From contig NZ_OZ026458.1 of NCBI RefSeq assembly GCF_964019625.1, positions 620,001 through 684,000 of the forward strand: DNA of 64,000 nucleotides, given 5' to 3'. The notes under the pieces were generated by a model. That model searched no databases. It worked only from the letters and a program-made list of their open reading frames with translations, and was not told the origin of the DNA. Origin of the DNA: Spiroplasma endosymbiont of Diplazon laetatorius (GTDB taxonomy: Bacteria > Bacillota_I > Bacilli_A > Mycoplasmatales > Mycoplasmataceae). This document shows positions 19,852 through 30,666 of this stretch, one piece after another. Position 1 is the stretch's first letter; every line of letters begins with the position of its first letter. The position numbers and the translations under genes were made by a program.

Positions 19852-20062
19852 TTATTTATAAAAAAATGAGCATTTTAAAAAATGCTCTAAAAGATTATAT
19901 TCTTCAATCTTACATAAAAAGTCATTTATATAAGTTTTTCATTTTTTAGTTTTAAAAATCATATAATTTGGCATATAGATACAAGAAAAGATATTATCAA
20001 CTTCTTTTATATCAATTTTTGACTGTGGTAAAAAGTAAGGGGGTAATGAACTTATTAATTAA
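19852..20062 (-). pseudogene. unidentified gene fragment
   Basis: An open frame without a start reads SSLPPYFLPQSKIDIKEVDN... and PNYMIFKTKKWKTYINDF to TAA 19852-19854. The composition looks protein-like, but the frame is truncated upstream by TAA. It lies downstream of the relaxase remnant and may be another plasmid-derived scrap. The rest of 19773-20104 holds nothing recognisable. Confidence 0.3.
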
Positions 20063-20104
20063 TTTTGTTTAAATGAATATCTTTAAAAGTTCCAAAATTT
20101 AGTC

Positions 20105-21023
20105 TAATTTTTGTTTTAATTGATTAGAAAATAATTCAATTTTATTAATTGAATTATTTTTACTTTTATTAATATCTACATAAATTTGTTTTGCATCTTT
20201 TCATGAAGTATTTACATTATTAGAAAATTGATCTCATGATATTGCAAATTTTTCTCTTAAATTATGTTGACTTTCTAAAAATCTAGAATTATATTTTTGC
20301 TGATTTTTGATATTTATATCTAATCTGGCTCTAAACTCAGCTTTAGAATAAAAAATACCATTTTGTTTTCAAACTCTTCTTCTTTTGGGTTTGCCTTACT
20401 TATTTTAAACCTTATTTTTATTGCTATCTAAAACATATTAATAAATTGTAGGTTCCTTTTAAAAAAAACCCCAAGTGAATATTATTATCTGTATTTGTAT
20501 ACATTGAAAAAAATCAATTTACTTTTTCAAAGTCCATACCATTGTCACTAAAAAAACTTTTAAGTTCAATGTTTAATGATTTTTGAACTTTTTCAGGATT
20601 ATAAAGATTGTTCTCTTTAATAAAATCATCTGAAAAAGAGATAATAGCATCTCAAAAAACTTGCTTATCATCTAAATTTTTCATATCTTTTCTTAATTCT
20701 TTTACTTCTTCTATAATCATTAGTCATTTTTTTCAATAAATTCCAGTACTCTTAAAGTTTTTGTTAATTTCTTCAAGCATTTTATTATATTTAAATTTTT
20801 ATTCTCTTGAACCAGTTCTTAAATTATCTAATAGTTTTACTTGTTCATCATCAATATCTAGATTAAAAACAGCATCAGGTCTAGAAATATAGTTTAAATA
20901 ATCTCTAGACCTATAATAATTATCTCTAGACTTTTTAATCTTATTTATTACCTCTTTTGTTAATGGATCAATTGGTTGATTAAAATTTAAATTTTTAAAA
21001 ATAACTCCAGGAGTTATTTTCAT
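20105..21023 (-). pseudogene. MobL-type relaxase, broken
   Basis: ATG 21021-21023 has the SD GAAAGGAAAA. The N-terminus (NYYRSRDYLNYISRPDAV) and a central block (FWDAIISFSDDFI, VNWFFSMYTNTDNNIHLGFF) resemble MobL/relaxase proteins of Firmicute and Spiroplasma plasmids. TAA 20799-20801 is in frame. After LGFFLKGT the frame is lost and resumes as KPKRRRVWKQNG...LKQKLD, ending at TAA 20105-20107. The usual HIH metal motif reads NIH. The gene is dead but marks former plasmid or ICE integration. Confidence 0.6.
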
Positions 21024-21030
21024 AGTTTTC

Positions 21031-21150
21031 CTTTCTATTTTCCCCAAGGAAAATTTAATAAAGATAAATAAAAAACTAGCAGTTGCTAGTTACTAAAATA
21101 TTAATTTAAACAAAAAAATAGAGTCCTAGCGCTGCCAGTGCTCTATTTAC
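21031..21150 (-). repeat. copy 2 of the ~115-bp intergenic module
   Basis: Counterpart of 11850-11975. On the minus strand AAATAGAGCACTGGCAGCGCTAGGACTCTATTTTTTT is a terminator for the kinase remnant, followed by the dyad ACTAGCA-GT-TGCTAGT and the SD of the relaxase gene. Confidence 0.7.
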
Positions 21151-21179
21151 ATTATAAATTTAATAACACATAAATGTAA

Positions 21180-21812
21180 TTAAGAATTGAAGATAGAGAT
21201 GAAAGTCTTCTCTAATTCTTCGATATTTTCAAATCTTTCTTTCATACCTTTATTAATAAAATTAATTATCTTTTCATTATTAATTTCAATAATATTTGTT
21301 TTACTAGTTACTAAAAATATTAAATTATTAGTAAATGAATATAACTCATGTTTTAAATCATAATTTTTAAAACAATCTACCAATAATGAAGGATCATTAA
21401 ATGAATCCTTCATTATTGTATTTATACTAGTTTGCTCAATTGTTGGTACTTTAACTAATCCAAAATCTGATATCTTTAATAATGGAAAACTATCATAGTC
21501 TTTTATTAAAATATTTTTAGGAGGTAAATCTCTATTAAATAATTATTTAAAAGGAATATATTTAACTCCTTTAATTAATTGAATTCCCATAAGTTTTCTA
21601 TATTCTAAAGATAAGTCTGGATATTTTTTCAAATAATTTTCGAGATTATAGTCAAGATACTCCATAATATAACTATTTTCTTCTTCTAAATAAGAATAAA
21701 CTTTAATAATATAAGGAGAATTTAATTCTTTTAAAGTCTTAAATTCTATTTTAAATCCTTCAATTTCTTTTTCATCTAATTCTTTTTTTGTTTTTTTAGG
21801 TATAGAGCACAT
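21180..21812 (-). pseudogene. Ser/Thr protein kinase remnant
   Basis: One frame runs from MCSIPKKTKKELDEK to FISIFNS with TAA (21543-21545) in the middle. Before it is a hinge-like part (IIKVYSYLEEENSYIMEYL); after it come NRDLPPKNILI (HRD loop with His changed to Asn) and ISDFGLVK (DFG). The Gly-rich loop and the Lys of the N-lobe are missing. It was a eukaryote-like kinase, now inactive. It lies just downstream of the HNH/Z1/MORC cassette and may once have belonged to it. Confidence 0.65.
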
Positions 21813-21953
21813 ATATGTGCAAAATGTTTAACTGCGTATTTACAGATAACTTAAATCACCTTTAATTTCTTAATCTAAATAAAAACTGCTTTTTATAGCA
21901 TTTTTTTTATATTTAATTGATTTATTTTCTACCCACTTATTTTTATCCTCGAT
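21813..21953. other. short gap after the defence cassette
   Basis: 141 nt, AT-rich, no gene. AAAAACTGCTTTTTATAGCATTTTTTTT around 21885-21910 could form a weak hairpin ending the cassette. Confidence 0.3.
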
Positions 21954-22787
21954 TTAAACGAATTCAAATAGTTCATCTACATTATCCTTAATTTTATCTC
22001 CATTACTTTTCTGAATACCATATGTAGTCTCATAGTTTCTTATAATTTTTTTAATACCACCTTCGCCAAAAAATGATTTGAATTCCTTACTCTTAATTTT
22101 TTCATTGAATAATTTAGTAATTATTTCATCTCTATCTTCTGATAAATGTATAGCTCTGTGACACTCTGGACATAAGGCTATTAAATTATAGTAATTATCC
22201 AAATTTATATCATAATCAATTTGAACTTTTTCATTATAAGGAATAAAATGATGAACTTCAAAATACATTTTTCTATCAGAAAACTTTATAAAAGTTTTAT
22301 TTTTTAAACAACTTTCGCAATGACTAACTTCTTTTAAATAATCATCTATTATTTTTTTATTCCTAACCATTTTTATTGTTGTAATCTCTTTCAAATCTTT
22401 CTTGGGATTGTATTTTTTTAGTTTATAGTTTTTTGTTCTTCAACTCTTATATCATTCCTCAGAAAATGAACTAGTATTTCCATTAAACTTGCTCTTTTTA
22501 AAGAACTCATCCATTATATTTACTTGAAGACTTGTTTTACCTTTTAATCCTGCTTTCGGTAATCCACATCAAACTCTAAATAAATAATGTATATTATCTA
22601 TTTTAAAAGATCAAGATTCTTTTGTCCTAACATTAAAATCTTCAACATTATTTAATATATATTCCATAATTTCTTTTCGAACAAATTTCAGAGGCATATT
22701 ATAGTCTATATATTTAAAGAAAGCTTCCACACAGACATATTCATCTCTATATGTTCAAGCAACCCTTATTTTTTTAACCTCTTGCAT
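21954..22787 (-). CDS. HNH endonuclease, last gene of the MORC/Z1 cassette
   Basis: 277 aa with TGA-Trp codons. The HNH domain lies in the second half: CESC (about 157-160), EVHHFIPYN with His179-His180, and CPECHRAIH (about 206-214), so two zinc pairs and the HNH core are complete. The N-terminal 130 residues (VAWTYRDEYVCVEAFFKYIDY...) have no known domain and may recognise DNA. It overlaps the Z1 gene by 14 nt, so the two are translationally coupled. The second HNH protein of the cassette shares the EVHHFIPYN core. Confidence 0.82.
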
Positions 22788-24894
22788 AACCTTCAACCTC
22801 TATCCCAGGAAAGTAAACATTATATGCTAATTGCTCATTTGGCAATTTCTCTCCATTTTTTTTGAATCTTATTTTATAAATGACAATAAGAATTTTATCT
22901 TCATTAGATGAATATTTTTGAAGATTTGAATCACCAAAATATTTATCTTCATCAAATTTTTCATCACTTCTTTTACCAGCAGCAGAAAGAGTGAATATAT
23001 CTTTTTCACCATGTAAGGTACGTACTTGCTCATCTTGATCTGATCTGATTAAGATTGTTTTAACTTTCTTAGTTTTATAGTTTTTACCTTTTAGTAACTG
23101 AGAGTAATCAACGTCAATTTTGTTTAGAATAAATTGTTCAATATTCTCGTTTTTTGAGAACTCTTCTCAATCTGCATATTCAATATATTTACTATTAACA
23201 CTTTTACCATAAATTTCTTCTCTACCTTCAGTTCTAAGTTTTGACTCGTAATCTCATTCTAAGTTATTTGTATCATGAAATATATTTTGTGTTTGTCACT
23301 TTTTGATACATATGTATCTTGTTTTAATTACATTTGGTCTTGTTATTCTCTCCTCTTTTGGCAAAGAAAACAATAAATTACCAAGAAAAGTGTCTATATC
23401 TGTATCTCCAGCTTCAAATTGCTCAAGTTCCTGTCATAATTTTTCTTCTAAATTAGCAATCATAAGGTACATTTCCTTTAAAGGTTCGGTGGTGAAAATC
23501 TTTATATAATCTAATATTTTTTTTCTATAACCAAATCATCTAGCTCTTTGTAAAACAGTATCTGCATTATTTTTATTTGCTATTCTAGTTATGTAAGTTA
23601 CAATTAAATTTTCCAAAGTAACCCCTCGCTGTAGCAAATCAGAACCAATATATATAATGTAATTATCCTCTATTTCTTGTATTTTAAGCGCATCTTTCGT
23701 TCCGTTTATTAAACGAATATGAACTTCACCAAGTATATCTTTGAACTTTTGAATAAATTCTTTATCTTCCTGATTTGAAAAATCTAATTCCCTATTAAAG
23801 AGCATTCTAAATCCTTCATTTATAAAGTCTTTAAACATAAGAAAATCTATGTCTTGTTCATCTTGAGAATATTCCCTATATTCACTAAGCATTTTGTTTA
23901 GTTGACTTCTTATTGTTGACTGTTTTTTAGTTACTCTTTCAATATGAATAAGCATTTCATATTTTTTTAGTGGTGTGCCTTTTTTTAAATGATCAATGAT
24001 ACAACACAAAAAATATGATATAGATCTTTTCAATGAATCTGGAGATTCCATTTCATATCTTTCATCTTCAAACAATTCTCCATTGATGTCATTTATTATC
24101 TCAATATATTTATTCGTTTCGCTTAAGTGGAATTCTTCTAGACCACAGTATCCTTTTCCTGGTTTAGTTAATTTAATAAATTTAGGAGAAAGTAACTCTT
24201 GTTTTTCAAGAAGCAAATTGGCATAAGGTGTCGCAGTAACTGTAAGATAGGCAAAATTTTTTAAGTTTTTAGTAAGCTCTGTAACTTGCTTATTTATTTT
24301 TGTTTGTTCCTTACCTTTTTCTCTTTTTGTAAAATTACCATCCAAACTAGCTTGATCACCTTCATCATCAATAATAAGCACTTTTCTCTTGTCAAAAATA
24401 TCCTTATTTTTAATTATTGAATTAATAGTTTTTTCCAGGTGTTTTATTTGTTTTAAAATAGTTACGATTGCCTTTTTGTTTTCTTCTGGATCAAAAAAAT
24501 TGGCATCAGATCCTTCTGTTATATTTTCAGGTTTATCAAATATTTCCGTTTTAAAAACCTTACTTAATTGTTTTATTTCACCTTTTCTTTTGAAATTACC
24601 AAAAACCTCCTTTGCTCTTATAAAGTTCTGTTTAAGCAAAGTTTTGTCTCAACCACCAAGGATAATAACAGTATCAAATCCCCTTTCAAAAGCAACAGAA
24701 ATAACTCCTAAAAAATTTGAAGTTTTTCCAGACTGTACCTTTCCAACGATAACTCCAACATTATTTTTTGTAATTAAGTTATCATCTATACACTCACCAA
24801 CAATGTCTTGAGCTTTTTCAAGAATTTCTAATGTTCCTTCTTCTCCAATTTTTGGAATATAAACTTTTTTAAAGTTACTTATAAAATCACTCAT
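22774..24894 (-). CDS. Z1-domain helicase-like ATPase
   Basis: 706 aa joined across TGA codons. Walker A GKVQSGKTSN (about 51-60), the DEXD-like IIDDEGDQAS (about 174-182), the helicase motif III-like TVTATPYA (about 218-225) and a late GSDLLQRGVTLENLIV...QRARWFGYR block match Z1-domain proteins, superfamily II-like ATPases found next to MORC/MutL-type ATPases and DNA methyltransferases. It should move on or remodel DNA in the cassette. The gap to the MORC gene is 11 nt; the end overlaps the HNH gene. Confidence 0.85.
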
Positions 24895-24905
24895 TTTAAT
24901 ACCTC

Positions 24906-26543
24906 TTAGTTATTTTCAATATAGTTTAATAGATAACTATTAATTACTTTTGTTATTTTTAATGGGTCAACTTTTGAATCTATTGACTCAGTTCTTAATT
25001 TGATAATTGCAGCAACGTATGCAAAAGAGAAAGTCTTAATAAATATTATAAAATCAGGCATTTCTGTATAAGGTTTAAAGAACTGGTGTTCTATGTGAAT
25101 AACAACTTCAAAATAACCTTTTGCATCATCAATTCTTTTTATAGTTATTCAGTCTTTTGGTTTTTGGTTATCATCTATAGTCATTTTTAGTTTTTTGCCT
25201 TTTTCCAAATACATTATATTGTCTAATTCTTTTACACTTTCTTCTCTATCGTCATTAACTTTTTTTTGGTTACCATCAAATTCATGTGATGCTAGTTCAT
25301 ATTCTTTCTTATTGTTTGCACTTATTATTTTCTGTACATCATTTCCAAGCATTTTCATAATTTGATCATTAGAGTTTTTTATTTCGTTAGAAGATATTTT
25401 AGATATAGGAGATGGTTCAACTTTTCTCAAAATCATAGATCAAGATTTTAATTTTGCTGTTTCTCTAGCTATAAAATTTTTAAACGCATCCTCTAAACCA
25501 TCATCTCAACTAAATCCATCTTTAGCTTGATTTGCAGGGAAAGTGTCTAAATCTAATTCCCCATATAGTCTTTGATATGAGAAACTACTTTGATCACCAA
25601 ACACTTCTTTAGGTCTATAGTTATTTTCAAAACCACCTATAATTGCTCTACCTCTTCTGAAAAGTGTAAATCCTGCTTTACTTCTTGAACCTTCCTTACG
25701 AATACCCACAAATCCCTTGACCGGATATATTTCTCCTTCAAATTCAAAAGATCCATCAATAGTTTTTGTACAGACTGTAGGTCTTACTATTCCTTCAATT
25801 TCACCAGGTTGAACAACTCTGGGTTCGACATCTTCAAATTTCAATGCTGGAACAAGAGATAATTTTTCATATTCAATACCACTATAATCCATCATTTTTT
25901 TATCTTTTAACTCTGCATAAACTATTTGAATATCATTACTCCTTATGTCTCTTCTATATATACCAGTTAACAAATTAACAAGATTTTCTTTTTGATTTTT
26001 TGTCCTTATTGGTTTATTCAAATTTTCTAAAGTGATTTTTGTATAGTGTTTTGAGGTTATTTCGTCTTCTACATCAATAGGTATAAAATCAGGACTTTCT
26101 TTAGAAATTTTCTCAATATCCATTACAACTCTATATTTTTTTTTCGATCCTAATTTAGAAGACTCAACTGTTCATTTATCACTAAATCAAGTGGCCGCAG
26201 TTTTTAAACCCATTCCAAATTCGTTTCTACCACCTTTATTTTTAGGTGGTTTACCAAGTATTACAGCTCTTTTAAAGTTTTCCAATTCCATACCGTAAGC
26301 GTTGTCAACTATTTGCAAAGTAGAATCTTTACCAGAATTAGTATAAAGAATATAAATCTTTAATTTATATTCTTTATCATTATTTTTATAGTACTGTTGG
26401 ATCTCAGCTTTTTTTTCAAAAAAACTTGCCGTTGAGTTGTCCACGAATTCAGCTAATGCATATGGTTGTGTATAACTCAACCTTTTATATGTGGCATATA
26501 TACTTGTGTCTGGTCTAAAGTCTAATTCATATTTATTTTCCAT
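24906..26543 (-). CDS. MORC/MutL-like GHKL ATPase
   Basis: 545 aa. The GHKL ATP-binding motifs are clear: ALAEFVDNS (Glu32, Asn36), IVDNAYGM (Asp80...Gly84) and GGRNEFGMGLKTAA (about 104-116). A following domain contains RRGRAIIGG and KPIRTKNQK, like the S5/transducer part of MutL and MORC proteins, and the C-terminus is partly coiled (about 430-480). Prokaryotic MORC homologues clamp DNA on ATP binding and are known from predicted restriction-like systems. The SD AGGAATAATT precedes ATG 26541-26543. Confidence 0.83.
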
Positions 26544-26551
26544 AATTATTC

Positions 26552-27619
26552 CTAACCCCTTTTAAATAAGTCTTGATATCATTTTATCAGTTTTTCTATA
26601 TTATATTCAGGATAGACATCTTTAAATTCATCTGTAACTATTTTTTCCGCTATATCTCTTATAAGTTTTTCTTGTTCCTCTTTTGAAGAAAGGTGTATTT
26701 TTTTATGACAATTAGGACATAGAGTTACTAAATTGATTTTTGAGTCTAGTGTTTTTATAAAATTCATTTGTGTCTTGTTGTTATAAGGTATAAAATGGTG
26801 AACCTCAAAATACTGAATTAATTCATTTTTTTTAGTGAAAGTAGACTTTGTTGAACAAGCTCTACAAAATTGATTTGCAATCAAAAAATCAGAAACTATT
26901 TTGCTATCTCTTTTAAGTTTATTATTGTAATCCACACTCATAATATTTTTCTGATCAAAGTCCTCAATAGATTCTTCAATTAATTTTACATAATCAAAAA
27001 AATCATCATTTTCTATATCCTCAAAATTTTCAATTACATTTTTTTTGTTTGTAATTACGTTACCACTTAAGTAAGCATCAATAAGAACTTCTAAATTTTT
27101 TGAAAATATTGTTCCCTTATGATCGACAAAAAATTCAATATTAGTGTTTTTTAAAACAAAGTTGCATATATCTTCATAACTAACTCAATAAGATGAATAA
27201 CTTTGATCTTTTTTATTTGAATTATTTTTATATCTTTTTATAAATTCACTTATATCGGAAGTAATAAAAAATAAAGTTTCCTCACCTATATTCAAAAGAG
27301 CAAAATAAGAATTTATAGAATTATCTTCAAAAAGTTTCTTTTTAACTTGAAATCTCTTATTGCTATTTCCAAATATACCTGAGTTTTTTAGATAAACAAT
27401 ATTAATAAAGTAATTTTTATTTTGAAATTCAAATTTTAAATAGTTTTCAGATAACTTTTTAGAGTCAGATTTAAAATTAAGAGTACTCATTTTAACTCTT
27501 TTATATAATGATTTTATAAATATGTCAAAAAAAACTCTTGATTTTTTTTGTCTTTCATCAAATACATTTACATTTTCTTCAATTTCTAAACCATCTACTA
27601 TATTTTTATAAATTCCCAT
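26552..27619 (-). CDS. HNH endonuclease with a distinct N-terminal domain
   Basis: 355 aa; the frame from MGIYKNIVDG continues through TGA-Trp145 into the HNH part. The C-terminal HNH domain has CRAC (about 252-255), EVHHFIPYN (His274, His275) and CPNCHKKIH (about 301-309). The N-terminal 220 residues (FDERQKKSRVFFDIFIKSLYKR..., FVDHKGTIF) are not recognised and could be a target-recognition domain. It lies between the methyltransferase (13-nt gap) and the MORC ATPase (8-nt gap), so it is likely the restriction nuclease of the cassette. Confidence 0.8.
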
Positions 27620-27632
27620 TTAATTTTGTCCC

Positions 27633-28916
27633 CTAACTTCAAAAATTATTTAATATATAAATGATTAATTGTTTCACAACATTTATATTTATTGAGTTTC
27701 CAAATTGTTTTTGAGTAATAAAGTCATGTCTCTGCGAACGTCCAAATAATTCTGAATAAGATTTAAAACCTAAATCAATATCTTCATCTCTAATTTTATA
27801 GAAATTTTGTAATTTCCCAGTTTCATTAGGAGTTAAATATCTTCACTTTTTTCTATTATCATCAAATATCAAAGGTGTTTGTACCATTGCAACAAGAGTT
27901 GGAAAATCTTCTTTTCTTCTGCATCTAATACCAGACTGTCTCAATTGAATAAAAGAGTTTTTTATGTCAAAATTTCCAATACCTGCTTGTCACTCAAATT
28001 TTTTTTCTCTAGCTTGTCATTCATCTACATTATATTTTTTTCTTCATTTATTAATATATGTTGAATTATCATCATATACTTCCCACATATCTCTAAAGTA
28101 TTTCTTCCTTCATTCAGAAATAGTGCTGTTATTAAGTATTTTTTTTCTTTCAACTATATTTGTAAATAAATAATCAAATCATATAACAGGCATAGTTCTT
28201 CCTTTTGGCGGTTTTACATTTTTTAAAAACTCTCCCCATGCCTCTATTGCTATTTTTACTTTTTCTTCTACTAAACCATAGTAAAATTCATCTACGTTTT
28301 TTTCTACTATTTCATTACTAAAGTATTTTATTTCCGAATATGGTTTAGGTGAATCTATAAACTCTTTATTTTCAACCAAATCTTTTCTAACACCAAGAAT
28401 ATATACTCTTTCTCTTTTTTGAGGTACCCCTATTTGTGTAGCAGATATTACGACAGGTTTTTCAGTTGTTAAATAACCCAAATCATTAATAGTATTAATA
28501 ATAGTATTAAATGTTTCACCATTATTATGCTTTACAAGATGTTTAACATTCTCAAGTATAAAATACTTTGGTTTTTTTATTGATAATATTTCTGCTATTT
28601 CAAAAAAAAGAGTCCCTCTAATTTGATCTAAAAAACCCATTTTTTTCCCTGCATTTGAAAATGTTTGACAAGGAAAACCTGCAAATAAAAAATCATGATC
28701 TTCTATATCACTTTTTTTAACGTCTCTAATATTTATTATTTCATCTATATTGTAATTAAAGTTTATTGAATATACTTTTTTTGCATAATCATCTATTTCA
28801 CTTACAAATACACATTTTGGATTATTTTTTTTGTCAATTTCTTTTAAGGCTGCTTTTAAAGCATAATGAAATCCACCAATTCCAGCAAAAAGATCTATAA
28901 ATTTAACTTCTTTCAT
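27633..28916 (-). CDS. DNA (cytosine-5)-methyltransferase, active-type
   Basis: 427 aa with many TGA-Trp codons after residue 245. The C5-MTase motifs are complete: I IDLFAGIGGFHYAL (about 7-20), IV GFPCQTFSNAG with Cys83, VI LENVKHL (about 121-127), VIII QKRERVYILG, and X QFGNSINVNVV near the C-terminus, with a target-recognition region between VIII and X. It modifies cytosine within an unknown site. It is the first gene of the five-gene cassette, preceded by an SD-like GCGAGG and a TATTAT-type promoter. Confidence 0.9.
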
Positions 28917-29042
28917 AAAAACCTCGCTTTTTTAATAATAAAGTTTTTTTTATATTATTACAAGCCTTTTAATGAAAAAAATACTATGTTTTCTCCAAAT
29001 TAAATAACATTATATTTTTACAATAAAAAAATATAGATTTCT

Positions 29043-29897
29043 CTACATTTCACAACATCCTAATAAAGTTGAATCCTCTAGATCAATAGCAAATTCAAAA
29101 TTAGTTTTATAAAAAATATCTTCTGTTGTTTTTCAAACTTTTTCCATAATTTGTTCAACAAAGTCTTGGTTTTTCATAGCAACACTTCCACCAATTACTA
29201 TGATTTCTGGATTTAAAAAGTAAATTGAAGAAGATATTAAACTAACTAATTTTTCTTCAATATCTTTAAAGAAACTATTAACTATTTCATTTTCTTTTGA
29301 TTTGTATAATTCAAAAGCTTGGTGAGTATCAATTACTTGTACTCCAAGTTTATTTAATTGTAAACAAATGTTTTTGCCACTTGCTTGAAACTCTATTCCA
29401 CTTCTTTGCACATTTTCACTGTTTCAAATCGGAAGTGCATTTGCTATTTCAAGTGCAGTTCCACTATATCCAGAAAAGATTTTGCCTTCACTTACAAAAC
29501 CAGCTCCAATTCCTGTTGAAATTGTAAAGTATAAAAGTGAATGTAAATCTTTTCTTATAGTATATTGACCTAAAGCAGCTACATTTCCATCATTGTTTAT
29601 TTTTACATTTTCTACATTAAATAAATCTTTAAATTCTTGTAAAACACATTTTTGATTTCAATCAGGTAAATTATAAGTTATTAAAATGGTTCCAGTTTTT
29701 AAGTCTAATGGTCCAGGACAACAAACACCAATATAGTCTATTGAATGGTTTCAAGAATCAACTGTTTCTTTTATTTCTTGTAAGTTTTTTTTCATGTTAT
29801 TTCCATCAGTATCAATAACTTTTTTGTTTATTATTTTGTTATTGTCTATTAATGCAAATCTTATTGAAGTTCCACCAATATCAACAGCTAATTTCAT
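29043..29897 (-). CDS. ROK-family sugar kinase-like protein
   Basis: 284 aa. The N-terminal phosphate motif DIGGTSIRFAL (about 5-15), INNDGNVAALGQ with the catalytic-type Asp, and STGIGAGFVSEGK are those of ROK kinases (glucokinase, fructokinase, N-acetylmannosamine kinase). The ROK zinc site (GHxxx...CxCGxxGCxE) is missing: the region reads EIANALPIWNSENVQRSG. Loss of the zinc motif leaves substrate specificity open. It starts 19 nt after the methyltransferase gene and ends near a weak hairpin. Confidence 0.75.
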
Positions 29898-29916
29898 ATT
29901 TGTTAAGTCCTTCCTA

Positions 29917-30651
29917 TTATTTTTTAAATATAAATGTAATTGTTTTTACATTTAAGTTTATCTTACTTCCATAAATAATTATAAATGTACCATCTTTAAA
30001 TCCTTTTGAAGAAAGGATTTCACAAAATTCTTGTGTTCCATATCAAGATAATTTAAATTCTTGGCTTTCTTGCAATTGATCACCTATAAAATAATCAATT
30101 TGATTAATTGTGTATTGTTCTACTCAATTAATTTCTTTTGCTAAGTTTTTAACAACTATTTGTTTATTATTTATTGTATGAGTAAACTCATGAAAACTTC
30201 CTGATTTGAATTCTATTGGAAGTATTAAATCAATTATAAGAGTTCCATTATTAGTTAAAGATGTATAAAAGTTTTCTAAAACTTTTAAAGCTTTTTGTCT
30301 TGATTCTAATAAGTTAAAACTTGCATTAGGAACTATTATATATTCATAAGTATCTTCACTTACATATTTTTCTAAATCATCACAAATTAAGTCGGCTTGT
30401 AAGTTTTCTTTTTCTAAGTTTTCTTTACAAATATCTATCATTTCTTGAGATTTGTCTATTCCAACTATGTCTACTTTGTATTTTAATAAAGGTATAAATA
30501 ACCTTCCATTTCCAACTCCAGCTTCAAGAACTTTTCCTTCTATTGGAAGTAATTGAGATTTGTAAAATTCAAGATCTTTGTCAATACTTGTTCCTGGAGG
30601 TTTTGTTGAGTTGTATATTAAACTGCTTATTTTCTTGTAATGATTTTCCAT
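29917..30651 (-). CDS. class I SAM-dependent methyltransferase
   Basis: 244 aa. The SAM-binding motif is VLEAGVGNGRL (about 40-50), followed by VGIDKSQEMI and YEYIIVPNASFNLL, as in small-molecule or protein methyltransferases of the UbiE/SmtA type. The C-terminal part (VEQYTINQIDYFIGDQ) is a beta-rich cap. The substrate is unknown. It begins 15 nt after the degenerate C5-MTase gene and runs into the ROK gene, so the three form an operon. Confidence 0.8.
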
Positions 30652-30666
30652 AGGGTTTTCCTTTTA

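Noticed and set aside
26579-26941. A stand-alone small HNH protein
   Set aside because: The frame extends upstream through TGA codons to 27619, giving one 355-aa protein.
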